The notes beneath the pieces were generated by a model. The model saw only the letters and a program-made list of their open reading frames with translations. It ran no database searches and was not told where the DNA came from. Shown here piece after piece: positions 1-7,095 of a stretch of DNA of 21,670 nt. The stretch spans positions 1 to 21,670 of the forward strand of contig VFKQ01000367.1 in NCBI GenBank assembly GCA_009885445.1, written 5' to 3'. Numbering within the stretch: the first letter of the stretch is position 1; each line of letters opens with the position of its first letter. The stretch is from Anaerolineaceae bacterium. GTDB lineage: Bacteria; Chloroflexota; Anaerolineae; Anaerolineales; Villigracilaceae. Made by a program: the position numbers and the translations under genes.

Positions 1-936
1 ATGACCATTTCACAGGTTCTTGAAGTCGCCATCGGACTCGTACTCGTCTACTATTTACTCGGCTCCATCGTCTCGTGGGCCACGCGCAGCTTACTCGAAG
101 CGCAGGAGACTCGCGGCAAGACCCTTGAGGAATATCTAAAGAAGATTGCCGGCGAGAAGACAGTGGACCTGACCAACCTGCCGCAGATGAAGGCACTCCA
201 GCCGATTCGTTACAAGAGCGGTTTGAGCATGTTCATGGGTCGCGTGCCGCAAGCCGCCATGATCGAAAAAATTCCTGTGGCGACACTGGTGGACGCCTTC
301 TTCGATATCAGCGGACTCACTGGCGCCTCTGGGATGAATGGTGATGCGCTGAAGAGTCACCTCGGCCAACTGCCGCCCTCCGAGGGGCGCGACGCTATGA
401 TTCAATGGGTAGATCAGGGCGTGGCCAGTGTCAATGGTCTGCGTTCGCGGGCCAGTTCTTATTTCACCGGCCTGCTCGATCAAGCAGGCAATACTTTCAA
501 AGCCAACGCCCGCCGCATGGTTATACTTTTATCTATCGGCGTCACGCTCTTCTTCGGCACCGACAGCATTCAGCTGGCCAAAGACTTGTGGACCAATGCT
601 GAGTTGCGCGCCATTACTGCCGCGCAGGCAGACATGATTGTCCAGGAAGGTGGCGGGGATCTGGAGCTTGAAACCATCCTCGCCGAATTGGACAAACTCT
701 CCATCGTCAAATTTGGCTGGTGGCAGATTGGGAGCGCCCTGCCCGAAACCGCCAACGCGATGGACTGGCTGGGATTCATCGCGCTCAAATTGCTGGGGCT
801 GGGCATCACCGCCGCGGCCGTTTCGCAAGGATCATCCTTCTGGTATGACCTGCTCAAGAAATTAACATCCCCAACCAAGGGCGGCGGAGGCGGCTCCAGT
901 GGTGGGGGCGGTGGGGACTCAGAAGCAAAGGGTTGA
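1..936 (+). CDS. Membrane protein of unknown function with Gly-rich tail
   Basis: This 311-residue reading frame starts with an ATG on the first base of the window, so an upstream extension cannot be excluded, although residues 1-26 look like a natural N-terminus leading into a membrane segment. Three hydrophobic segments are visible at about residues 8-26, 182-199 and 265-283. A soluble region of about 150 residues lies between the first two. Near the C-terminus the motif GSSFWYDLLKKL follows the last membrane segment; I recall similar FWFDLL motifs in uncharacterised bacterial membrane proteins, which is memory and not a search. The tail (about 303-315) is almost pure Gly/Ser and is probably disordered. 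It ends at a strong terminator and is convergent with the next gene, so it is transcribed separately from the dcw cluster. No function can be assigned. Confidence 0.75.
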   Translation: MTISQVLEVAIGLVLVYYLLGSIVSWATRSLLEAQETRGKTLEEYLKKIAGEKTVDLTNLPQMKALQPIRYKSGLSMFMGRVPQAAMIEKIPVATLVDAFFDISGLTGASGMNGDALKSHLGQLPPSEGRDAMIQWVDQGVASVNGLRSRASSYFTGLLDQAGNTFKANARRMVILLSIGVTLFFGTDSIQLAKDLWTNAELRAITAAQADMIVQEGGGDLELETILAELDKLSIVKFGWWQIGSALPETANAMDWLGFIALKLLGLGITAAAVSQGSSFWYDLLKKLTSPTKGGGGGSSGGGGGDSEAKG

Positions 937-941
937 TAACG

Positions 942-977
942 AAAACTCCGAGAGGCATCTCTCGGAGTTTTTTTTAT
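942..977. terminator. Bidirectional Rho-independent terminator
   Basis: A perfect stem of about 13 bp (942-954 paired with 959-971) closes a GCAT tetraloop. It is followed on the plus strand by a T run and preceded by an A run that serves as the T run on the minus strand. It lies between two convergent genes and can stop transcription from both sides; the methyltransferase stop codon is only a few bases away. Confidence 0.9.
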
Positions 978-1900
978 TTTCCCTGCCAGCGCGCAAACAC
1001 CGCCTGCGACAACAAACGCCCGGCGGATTTTTCGCGCGTCACCAATTCACCGCGATCCACGACTCCGCCAAATGGTTTCATCATTTCTTCGACGGCCTGC
1101 CCCACATGCAGAGCCGACGCGCGCACTGCGTAAACCGTCAGCGCAACAAACAGCGGAGAATCCGACAACACACTGCGGCAGGCGGATAACAAATCGGGGA
1201 GCGACTTGTACACCTCCCACACTTCGCCCTTCGGTCCTCGCCCAAATTTGGGCGGGTCCAGCACGATCCCATCGTATTTCACCCCGCGGCGGGATTCCCG
1301 CTCGACGAATTTGAGCGCGTCGTCCACGATCCAGCGAATGGATGCGCCGTCCAATTTTGAAGCGGACTGATTCTCTCGCCCCCAACTCACCGATTTTTTC
1401 GACGCGTCAATGTGAGTCACCTTCGCGCCCGCCGCCGCCAGCGCGAGACTCGCAATGCCGGTGTAGCCAAATAGGTTGAGCGCGTTCACGGGGCGATTCG
1501 CTTTTTGGGTCAGGCCCGCCATCCAGTCCCAGTGTGCGGCGACTTCGGGGAAAACGCCGAGGTGTCGCCCGGGCGTCGTCATCGCCCAAAAGCGCAATGA
1601 CTCCCCTCTCCCTTTAGGAGAGAGGTTGGGGGTGAGGTCATATTTCATTTCCCAGCGTTCCGGCAATTTTGTTTTTTCAAGCCAGTGCCCGCCGCTTTCC
1701 TCGGCGCTGGGCTGAAAAACTGCGTGTGCAGAGTCCCATATTTTTTGGGGCAGGGCGCGGCTCCACATGGCTTGCGCTTCGGGGCGCGCAAATGTGTACG
1801 CGCCGAAGCGTTCGAGTTTGAGGCCGTCGCCCGAATCGAGCAATTCGTAATCGGCCCAGTTGGGCGAGTCGAGCAGGGTGAAGGGGGGAGTTGTGTGCAT
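974..1900 (-). CDS. Class I SAM-dependent methyltransferase, RlmI/RlmK-like
   Basis: The 308-residue product has a Rossmann methyltransferase core. The SAM-binding motif I is at about residues 140-150 (LNLFGYTG), an acidic ribose-binding position follows in THIDAS (about 163-167), and motif IV is VLDPPKFGRG (213-222). The spacing and the DPPKF motif resemble the RlmI / RlmK (RlmL C-terminal) family of 23S rRNA cytosine or guanine methyltransferases, but no N-terminal PUA domain is apparent, so the substrate is unassigned. Residues 89-101 are the translation of a palindromic repeat (1598-1638) inserted in frame between the N-terminal strand region and the conserved HLGVFPE segment. The ATG at 1900 is preceded on the minus strand by a weak AGGA-type site. 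The gene is divergent from mraZ, and the 138-bp gap holds the mraZ control region. Confidence 0.85.
   Translation of the reverse strand: MHTTPPFTLLDSPNWADYELLDSGDGLKLERFGAYTFARPEAQAMWSRALPQKIWDSAHAVFQPSAEESGGHWLEKTKLPERWEMKYDLTPNLSPKGRGESLRFWAMTTPGRHLGVFPEVAAHWDWMAGLTQKANRPVNALNLFGYTGIASLALAAAGAKVTHIDASKKSVSWGRENQSASKLDGASIRWIVDDALKFVERESRRGVKYDGIVLDPPKFGRGPKGEVWEVYKSLPDLLSACRSVLSDSPLFVALTVYAVRASALHVGQAVEEMMKPFGGVVDRGELVTREKSAGRLLSQAVFARWQGK
1598..1638. repeat. In-frame palindromic repeat of the LSPKGRGE type
   Basis: The segment contains a small hairpin (1606-1611 paired with 1617-1622) followed by a GT-rich arm. On the minus strand it reads LTPNLSPKGRGES within the methyltransferase. Peptides of this type are a familiar by-product of a dispersed bacterial repeat whose core is a CCCTCTCC / GGAGAGGG hairpin. 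A related hairpin core lies at 18667-18690 upstream of ftsZ, which supports its being a repeat and not original coding sequence. Confidence 0.75.
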
Positions 1901-1928
1901 AAGGCGCGGGTGAATCCTAAAGTACTAC

Positions 1929-1957
1929 TTGTATTTCAACCCAGAATCATGTAGAAT
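1929..1957 (+). promoter_or_regulatory. Sigma70-type promoter of the dcw operon
   Basis: A -35 box TTGTAT (1929-1934) and a -10 box TAGAAT (1952-1957) are separated by exactly 17 bp. Transcription would start near 1964, about 75 bases before the mraZ ATG. The match and spacing are good, and the position directly before the MraZ boxes is what is expected for a dcw promoter. Confidence 0.75.
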
Positions 1958-1982
1958 GTGGGAGAAAGTGGTAAGAAGTGGT
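1958..1982 (+). promoter_or_regulatory. MraZ operator: three GTGGN boxes
   Basis: Three direct repeats, GTGGG (1958-1962), GTGGT (1968-1972) and GTGGT (1978-1982), occur with an exact 10-bp period, one helical turn apart. MraZ of E. coli and mycoplasmas is known to bind tandem TGGG/GTGG-type boxes with this kind of spacing. They begin directly after the -10 box and cover the predicted start of transcription, so MraZ bound here should block the promoter (autorepression). Confidence 0.88.
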
Positions 1983-1989
1983 AAACGAG

Positions 1990-2008
1990 CGCCGGATGCA
2001 TTCCGGCG
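1990..2008 (+). promoter_or_regulatory. Hairpin in the mraZ leader
   Basis: A GC-rich 7-bp inverted repeat (1990-1996 paired with 2002-2008) closes a 5-base loop in the untranslated leader between the MraZ boxes and the ribosome binding site. No T run follows, so it is not a standard terminator. A role in mRNA stability or translation is possible; it could also be a small dispersed palindrome. Confidence 0.5.
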
Positions 2009-2038
2009 TTCACTGCATTAAAAGGACAAGTAGCACAA

Positions 2039-2479
2039 ATGTTCTTAGGTCAGTTCCAACACTCCATTGATGATAAGGGCCGCTTGATGGTGCCAGCGCG
2101 CTTCCGTGAGTTGTTGGAAGGCGGGGCTTACATCACGCAGGGTTTTGACAAATGCCTGATGGTGCTGACCGAGACGTACTTTAAAGAGGTGTACGACCGT
2201 ATCAACGCCATGAACCTGGCCGATCCAACGGCCCGCCTCTTGCGCCGATTAATCCTTTCGAACGCGTACCCGGTGGAGGTGGATAAGGTGGGCCGTATCC
2301 TCGTTCCGGCAAACCTGCGTCAGGCCGTGGGTCTCGAATCTGAGACCATGGTGGCCGGGCAGGGCGAATACTTTGAAATTTGGACTCCCACCGATTGGGC
2401 CGGCCAGATGGCCCAGATCAGCGACACTGAAGCCAACAATCAACGCTTCTCCACGCTCAATCTTTCCTCAAAGCCGTAG
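2039..2479 (+). CDS. mraZ: Transcriptional regulator MraZ
   Basis: The 146-residue protein has the usual length for MraZ and the two tandem SpoVT/AbrB-like half domains, each with the family DxxGR signature (DDKGR at 11-15 and DKVGR at 82-86). MraZ is a ring-forming DNA-binding protein that represses the division and cell wall operon it heads. Three matching boxes sit just upstream at 1958-1982. The ATG at 2039 is preceded by AAAGGA at 2021-2025, spaced rather far (13 bases). The N-terminus MFLGQFQHSIDDKGR is typical of the family, which supports this start. The stop codon lies inside the 5' arm of an inverted repeat that separates the gene from rsmH. Confidence 0.97.
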   Translation: MFLGQFQHSIDDKGRLMVPARFRELLEGGAYITQGFDKCLMVLTETYFKEVYDRINAMNLADPTARLLRRLILSNAYPVEVDKVGRILVPANLRQAVGLESETMVAGQGEYFEIWTPTDWAGQMAQISDTEANNQRFSTLNLSSKP

Positions 2480-2520
2480 TACCGAATCTGCGAAGCGCCC
2501 TGTGGGTAATTCGGTACTAC
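2476..2520 (+). promoter_or_regulatory. 12-bp inverted repeat between mraZ and rsmH
   Basis: A perfect 12-bp inverted repeat (GTAGTACCGAAT at 2476-2487 and its complement at 2509-2520) encloses 21 bases. The first arm contains the mraZ stop codon and the second ends 5 bases before the rsmH ATG. No T run follows, so termination is unlikely. It could tune translation of rsmH, which has no visible Shine-Dalgarno site, or stabilise the mRNA. Confidence 0.75.
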
Positions 2521-2525
2521 CCCCG

Positions 2526-3437
2526 ATGAATCACAAACCTGTACTTTATCAAGAGATTATACACGCGATGCGTCCGCACTCTGCCGGGCGCTATGTGGAC
2601 GGCACACTCGGCGCGGGCGGTCACGCTCGCGGAATCTTGGAGGCCTGCGCGCCAGACGGGCGTTTGCTCGGGCTTGACCTAGACCCTCAAGCACTTGCGC
2701 TTGCCCGCGAGACATTGGCTCCTTTCGGTCAACGCGCAAGTCTGGCCCAGGCCTCCTACACTTCTTTGCCAGCCATGATCGCGCAAATGGGCTGGGACGC
2801 GGTGGACGGAATTTTGCTCGACCTCGGAATCTCCTCGATGCAAGTGGACACGCCCGAGCGCGGCTTTTCTTTTTTACACGACGCTCCGCTCGATATGCGT
2901 TTCAGCCCGCTCAATCCCGTGCGCGCCGCGGACCTCGTAAACGGGTTGCCCCAAGACGAGTTGATCGCGCTCCTCTTCCGCTACGGCGAAGAGCCACTTG
3001 CTAGACGCATCGCGCAGTCCATCCTGCGCGCGAGGCCGATAAGCACCACCTTCGAGTTGGTCGCGGCCATCGAATCAGTTTCACCGCGACGAGGCCGAGT
3101 CCACCCGGCGACGAAAACTTTTCAGGCTTTGCGCATCGCCGTCAACGAGGAGCTGGCCTCGGTGGAGGAAACGCTTCCGAAAGCCGTAGCCGCCCTAAAG
3201 TCCGGTGGCAGGCTCGCGGTGATTTCCTTCCACTCGCTGGAGGATCGCATCGTCAAGGATTTTTTCAGAGAGCAGAGTCGCGAATTAATTAATCCGCCGT
3301 ATGAGCAAATTTATAAAGAGGAACGCAAGGCCATCCTCAAAGAAATTAATCGCAAGCCGATTATCGCAAGTGAAGAAGAAGTAACCGAGAACCCGCGAAG
3401 CCGCAGTGCAAAACTGAGAGTTGCAGAGAAAATATGA
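2526..3437 (+). CDS. rsmH: 16S rRNA (cytosine-1402-N4)-methyltransferase RsmH
   Basis: RsmH (MraW) methylates N4 of C1402 in the decoding centre of 16S rRNA using SAM. The 303-residue product carries the full family pattern: VLYQE near the N-terminus, SAM motif DGTLGAGGHA (25-34), LLDLGISSMQVD (98-109), RGFSF and PLDMRF (112-126), HPATKTFQALRI (193-204) and ISFHSLEDRIVK (233-244). A longer frame opens at 2373 inside mraZ, but the family N-terminus begins at the ATG at 2526, so that start is chosen. There is no clear ribosome binding site, and an inverted repeat lies directly upstream, which suggests coupling to mraZ translation. The stop overlaps the next start as ATGA. Confidence 0.96.
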   Translation: MNHKPVLYQEIIHAMRPHSAGRYVDGTLGAGGHARGILEACAPDGRLLGLDLDPQALALARETLAPFGQRASLAQASYTSLPAMIAQMGWDAVDGILLDLGISSMQVDTPERGFSFLHDAPLDMRFSPLNPVRAADLVNGLPQDELIALLFRYGEEPLARRIAQSILRARPISTTFELVAAIESVSPRRGRVHPATKTFQALRIAVNEELASVEETLPKAVAALKSGGRLAVISFHSLEDRIVKDFFREQSRELINPPYEQIYKEERKAILKEINRKPIIASEEEVTENPRSRSAKLRVAEKI

Positions 3438-3922
3438 TTAACGCAAACGTAACCAACATACCCCGTTTCGCCCATGCTTATCAACAGGCTCCCTGGCGTG
3501 TGCAACGTCAGTGGGTGGGCGCATTTTTGCTGGCGGTGCTGGCGCTGGCCATGGTGGCCGCGTTGTATTTGGACGTGACCGCGCGCGCCGCCATCACGGG
3601 CCGCGAGATTCAAGATTTGCAATTGCAGATCGCCTCCATCCAGCGCACCAACGCAGACTTGCAGACTCGCCTGGCCACTTCGCTTTCCACCAGCAACATG
3701 GCTTCGCGCGCTTTCACACTCGGCTTTCGTCCGGCTGAAGCGGGTGAGATTCATTATTTGATCGTGCCGGGTTTTTATCGCCCCTCGGCAGTGATGCTGG
3801 TCAGTTCTGCGCCGCAAAGCGTCACACAGACTTTGCCGCCTGAATACAGCGAGTCGCTTTTTGACTGGTTCGCTGATTTGCTCGGCCAGCCCGCGACGGG
3901 CCTGGCGGGGGTGACACCCTAA
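3434..3922 (+). CDS. ftsL: FtsL-like septal membrane protein
   Basis: This 162-residue bitopic protein sits exactly where ftsL lies in dcw clusters, between rsmH and ftsI, with an ATGA overlap on the 5' side and a one-base overlap (TAATG) on the 3' side. A basic cytoplasmic N-terminus leads to one transmembrane helix (about 27-46) and then a probable coiled coil (about 50-82, rich in Q, L, I and A). The following FTLGFRPAEAGEIHYLIVP resembles the ELGxxxP...YLxVP segment seen in FtsL/DivIC proteins. FtsL joins FtsQ and FtsB/DivIC to activate FtsW-FtsI. The extracytoplasmic tail beyond the coiled coil (about 115-162) is longer than in E. coli FtsL. Sequence conservation in this family is low, so the call leans on context and topology. 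Confidence 0.8.
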   Translation: MINANVTNIPRFAHAYQQAPWRVQRQWVGAFLLAVLALAMVAALYLDVTARAAITGREIQDLQLQIASIQRTNADLQTRLATSLSTSNMASRAFTLGFRPAEAGEIHYLIVPGFYRPSAVMLVSSAPQSVTQTLPPEYSESLFDWFADLLGQPATGLAGVTP

Positions 3923-5670
3923 TGCGACGCGAGTATGGCTGGCGCTCGAGTGCGCTGGCAATCGTCTTCGGCTTTTGCGCCTTTCTGATTCTGGGTCAGA
4001 TGGTGCGTATTCAAACCAGCGCCGAAGCGGACATCTTTCGCGAGCAGGCCGAGTTGTTTGCTGGCAACTGGCGCACCTACTACCCCGAGCGCGGCAGAAT
4101 CTACGACCGCAATGGACATTTGCTGGCTGGCAATGAACAGGTGTACACGGTGGGGGTGAACATCACCGAAATGAACGACGCGCAGGCCATCGCGCTGGCC
4201 GTCAGCGCAAATCTCGGGCTGGATTTCAATATCGTTTATCCGCAATTGCTCAACCCCGATGGGTTGACCTTTTTGACTTTAAAAGACTTTGTAACCGGCG
4301 ACGAACTTGCGCCCTTGCAGGAAATGCAAAGACAAGTGAGCGCGCAGTCGCTGGCGGGCAACCGTCCCTCGCCGCTGGCTGGACTGGAATTTCAACCGCG
4401 TTTGCAACGCAGTTACCCCGAGCATGCGCTGGCCTCCAACTTGATTGGTTTTGTAAACCGCGAAGGCCGCGGTTATTTTGGCGTGGAAGAAAAATATAAC
4501 AATTTGCTGGCGGGTAATCCTGTGCGTGTGTGGGTGCCCGAAGACCCCAACCGCGCCGCCGAACTGCCGCATGTGCCCGGCGGCACCACGCTGGTATTAA
4601 CCATTGACCGCGATGTGCAATCTGCCGCCGAAGAGTCGCTGGATCAGGCGCTGATTGATACCGGCGCGCAAAACGGAACCATCATTATCATGGACCCAGC
4701 CAGCGGCGAAATTCTAGCCATGGCCACCACCCCGCGCATGGACTTGAATCAGTTTTGGAATTACAGCGCTTATTTCAACAACGCTTATGAATTCAACCCG
4801 GCCATCTCGATGCAATATGAGCCTGGCTCGGTCTTCAAAATTTTAACCATGGCTGGCGCGCTGGACATGGGCCTGGTGCAAGACCGCACACCATTTTTTG
4901 ATACCGGCTCCATCATCGTCGGCGAAGTCAATATTCAAAACTGGGATCGTGGTTCGTGGGGCGCGCAGGATATGACCACCTGTTTGCAACACTCGCTTAA
5001 CGTCTGCCTGGCTTGGGTCTCCACGCAAATGGGCGCGGACCATTTCTACGATTACATGCGGCGCTTTGGCATCGGTCACACCACCGGCATAGACCTGGCT
5101 GGCGAAGTGGCTGGCCGACTCAAGATGCCGCGCGATGATGATTGGTATCCAGTGGATTTGGGCACCAATGCCTTTGGTCAGGGCGTGGCGGTCACGCCCA
5201 TCCAAATGTTGGCCGCGGTTTCAGCCGTGGCCAACGACGGACGCATGGTGACGCCGCGCATCTTAAATAGCATGGTGCGCGATGGCCGTCAGTTTAATAT
5301 TCTGCCCAGCATTGCGGGCACACCCATCAGCGCACAGACGGCGCACACGCTCAGCCAAATGCTGGCGACTTCTTTGGAAAGCGAAGCCTCGATGGCCCTC
5401 ATCCCCGGCTACCGCGTGGCTGGCAAAACAGGCACGGCGCAAATTCCGGTTAATGGCTATTACGATCCGAATCAAACCAATGTGTCCTTCGTCGGCTGGG
5501 GGCCGGTCGACGACCCGAAGTTCCTCGTCTACGTCTGGCTGGAGGGCCCCACCTCCTCGCCGTGGGCCAACGAGACCGCCGCGCCGCTCTTTGCCGAGAT
5601 CGTCCAAAAGCTGGTCATCCTGCTCAATATCCCGCCCGATTTCATTCGTCTGCAAACTGCAAGTCAATGA
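3922..5670 (+). CDS. ftsI: Peptidoglycan D,D-transpeptidase FtsI (class B PBP)
   Basis: The 582-residue product is a class B penicillin-binding protein that cross-links septal peptidoglycan together with FtsW. A single N-terminal membrane helix (about 10-27) anchors it. The dimerisation domain contains the conserved RGxIYDRNG-type motif (57-65). The transpeptidase domain shows the three catalytic motifs: SVFK with the nucleophile S303 and K306, SLN at 358-360, and KTG at 502-504 followed by TAQ. No C-terminal PASTA domain is present. The start codon overlaps the ftsL stop by one base, preceded by a G-rich stretch at 3906-3912 that could serve as a ribosome binding site. Its place after ftsL supports FtsI over an elongation PBP2. 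Confidence 0.95.
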   Translation: MRREYGWRSSALAIVFGFCAFLILGQMVRIQTSAEADIFREQAELFAGNWRTYYPERGRIYDRNGHLLAGNEQVYTVGVNITEMNDAQAIALAVSANLGLDFNIVYPQLLNPDGLTFLTLKDFVTGDELAPLQEMQRQVSAQSLAGNRPSPLAGLEFQPRLQRSYPEHALASNLIGFVNREGRGYFGVEEKYNNLLAGNPVRVWVPEDPNRAAELPHVPGGTTLVLTIDRDVQSAAEESLDQALIDTGAQNGTIIIMDPASGEILAMATTPRMDLNQFWNYSAYFNNAYEFNPAISMQYEPGSVFKILTMAGALDMGLVQDRTPFFDTGSIIVGEVNIQNWDRGSWGAQDMTTCLQHSLNVCLAWVSTQMGADHFYDYMRRFGIGHTTGIDLAGEVAGRLKMPRDDDWYPVDLGTNAFGQGVAVTPIQMLAAVSAVANDGRMVTPRILNSMVRDGRQFNILPSIAGTPISAQTAHTLSQMLATSLESEASMALIPGYRVAGKTGTAQIPVNGYYDPNQTNVSFVGWGPVDDPKFLVYVWLEGPTSSPWANETAAPLFAEIVQKLVILLNIPPDFIRLQTASQ

Positions 5671-5676
5671 GCCCAC

Positions 5677-7095
5677 ATGTTAACTCTGGCTGACGCGCTT
5701 GAAGCCCTGACGAACACCCGCATCCCTGCCTCACAGGTGATCACCGAGGCTTGCATAGACTCGCGTCAAGCCATCCCCGGCGGACTCTTCGTTGCGCTCC
5801 CCGGCGAACATGTGGACGGCCACGACTTTATTGCCGACGCCTTTCAGCGTGGCGCCTCCTTCGCTTTGATTCAGCGCGACGTAGACGCCTCATTGCGGAC
5901 CTTGGACCTGCGTGCCGGTCTATCAGCCGATTCTCCCCTCAACCTTGACTCGCCCCTCTGCCTGCGCGTGGACAACAGCCTCGCCGCCCTGCAAAAAATT
6001 GCGCGCTACTGGCGGCGCAAACTCGACCTGCGCGTCATCGGCATCACTGGCAGTGTCGGCAAATCGTCCACAAAAGAAATGGTGGCCGAGGTGCTCGGTC
6101 AACGTTATCGCGCACTCAAAAATATTGGCAATTTCAATAATGAGATTGGCCTGCCGCTGACCATCCTCGGCCTGAGCGAGGGACACGAACGCGCCGTGCT
6201 CGAAATGGGTTTCTACGTCCCGGGCGAGATTGCGCTGTTGTGTGACATTGCGCAACCCGCTGTCGGCGTGGTCACGAACGTGGGCACCGTCCACGCAGAG
6301 CGGGCTGGTTCACAGGAGGCAATTTTTATCGGCAAGTCTGAACTCGTTCAGTCCCTGCCCGCCGCGCCCGAGGGAGTCGCCATTTTAAATTTCGACGACT
6401 CGTGGGTGCGCAAAATGGAAGAGAAGACTCGCGCGCGCGTTTTTTTCTACGGCTTGTCTTCCGAAGCCGACTTGTGGGCCGATGAGATTCAAGGCCTCGG
6501 GCTGGAGGGCATTCGTTTTCGTTTGCATTATCAAGGCGAGACTCTGCACGCGCGTGTGCCGTTAATTGGACGGCACTCCGTGCACACGGCATTGCGCGCC
6601 GCCGCCGTGGGACTCGTCGAAGGACTCACCTGGCAGGAAATTTTTGACGGCCTGCGTCAGGGACACACGCAGTTGCGCCTCGTGGCTGTGCGCAGTTCAA
6701 TCGGCGCGCTTTTGCTCGACGACACATACAACGCCTCGCCAGAGTCTATGCTGGCCGCGCTTAATCTGTTGGATGAACTGGATGGCCGCAAGATCGCCGT
6801 GCTGGGCGACATGCTTGAGCTGGGTCCCTACGAAAAACAGGGACATGAAATGGTCGGCTTGCGCGCCGCGCGTGTGGCCGATGTTTTGCTCACGCTCGGT
6901 CCGCGCGCGCACATGATTGCCGAGGCCGCGCGTCGCGCTGGAATGCAAAAGGCGCGCATCCACGAATTTGAAGATATGAATCCGATTGTGGACTGGCTCA
7001 ACAATAACCTCGCCGCCGACGACGCGGCGCTGATTAAAGGTTCGCGCGGTTTGCGCATGGACCGCATCGTTGCCAACCTGGAGACGCGCTCATGA
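5677..7095 (+). CDS. murF: UDP-MurNAc-tripeptide--D-Ala-D-Ala ligase MurF
   Basis: MurF adds the D-Ala-D-Ala dipeptide to UDP-MurNAc-tripeptide using ATP. The 472-residue product has the three Mur-ligase domains. The N-terminal domain includes CIDSRQAIPGGLFVAL (26-41). The ATP P-loop is GITGSVGKSSTKE (122-134), followed by the MurF signature GNFNNEIGLPLTIL (151-164) and EMGFYVPGEI. LLLDDTYNASPESM (346-359) in the C-terminal region separates MurF from MurE. In the usual G-x-H-N-x-x-N motif the protein reads GRHSVHT (298-304), so both asparagines are replaced. The ATG is 6 bases after the ftsI stop with no strong ribosome binding site, and the stop overlaps mraY as ATGA. murE, normally its upstream neighbour, is missing. 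Confidence 0.95.
   Translation: MLTLADALEALTNTRIPASQVITEACIDSRQAIPGGLFVALPGEHVDGHDFIADAFQRGASFALIQRDVDASLRTLDLRAGLSADSPLNLDSPLCLRVDNSLAALQKIARYWRRKLDLRVIGITGSVGKSSTKEMVAEVLGQRYRALKNIGNFNNEIGLPLTILGLSEGHERAVLEMGFYVPGEIALLCDIAQPAVGVVTNVGTVHAERAGSQEAIFIGKSELVQSLPAAPEGVAILNFDDSWVRKMEEKTRARVFFYGLSSEADLWADEIQGLGLEGIRFRLHYQGETLHARVPLIGRHSVHTALRAAAVGLVEGLTWQEIFDGLRQGHTQLRLVAVRSSIGALLLDDTYNASPESMLAALNLLDELDGRKIAVLGDMLELGPYEKQGHEMVGLRAARVADVLLTLGPRAHMIAEAARRAGMQKARIHEFEDMNPIVDWLNNNLAADDAALIKGSRGLRMDRIVANLETRS

Noticed and set aside
1914..1951. Minus-strand promoter for the methyltransferase
   Set aside because: TTGAAA and TAGGAT can be read on the minus strand but with only 15 bp between them, so the support is too weak to list as a feature.
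2373..2525. Longer rsmH frame starting inside mraZ
   Set aside because: The extra 51 residues are mraZ and spacer sequence read in another frame. RsmH family N-termini begin at the ATG at 2526.
3311..3961. Minus-strand open frame opposite rsmH and ftsL (216 codons)
   Set aside because: It spans two genuine plus-strand genes and their overlap, has low-complexity composition and no family resemblance.
5677..7095. murF as a possible murE
   Set aside because: GNFNNEIGLPLT and DDTYNASPESM are MurF signatures; MurE motifs are absent.
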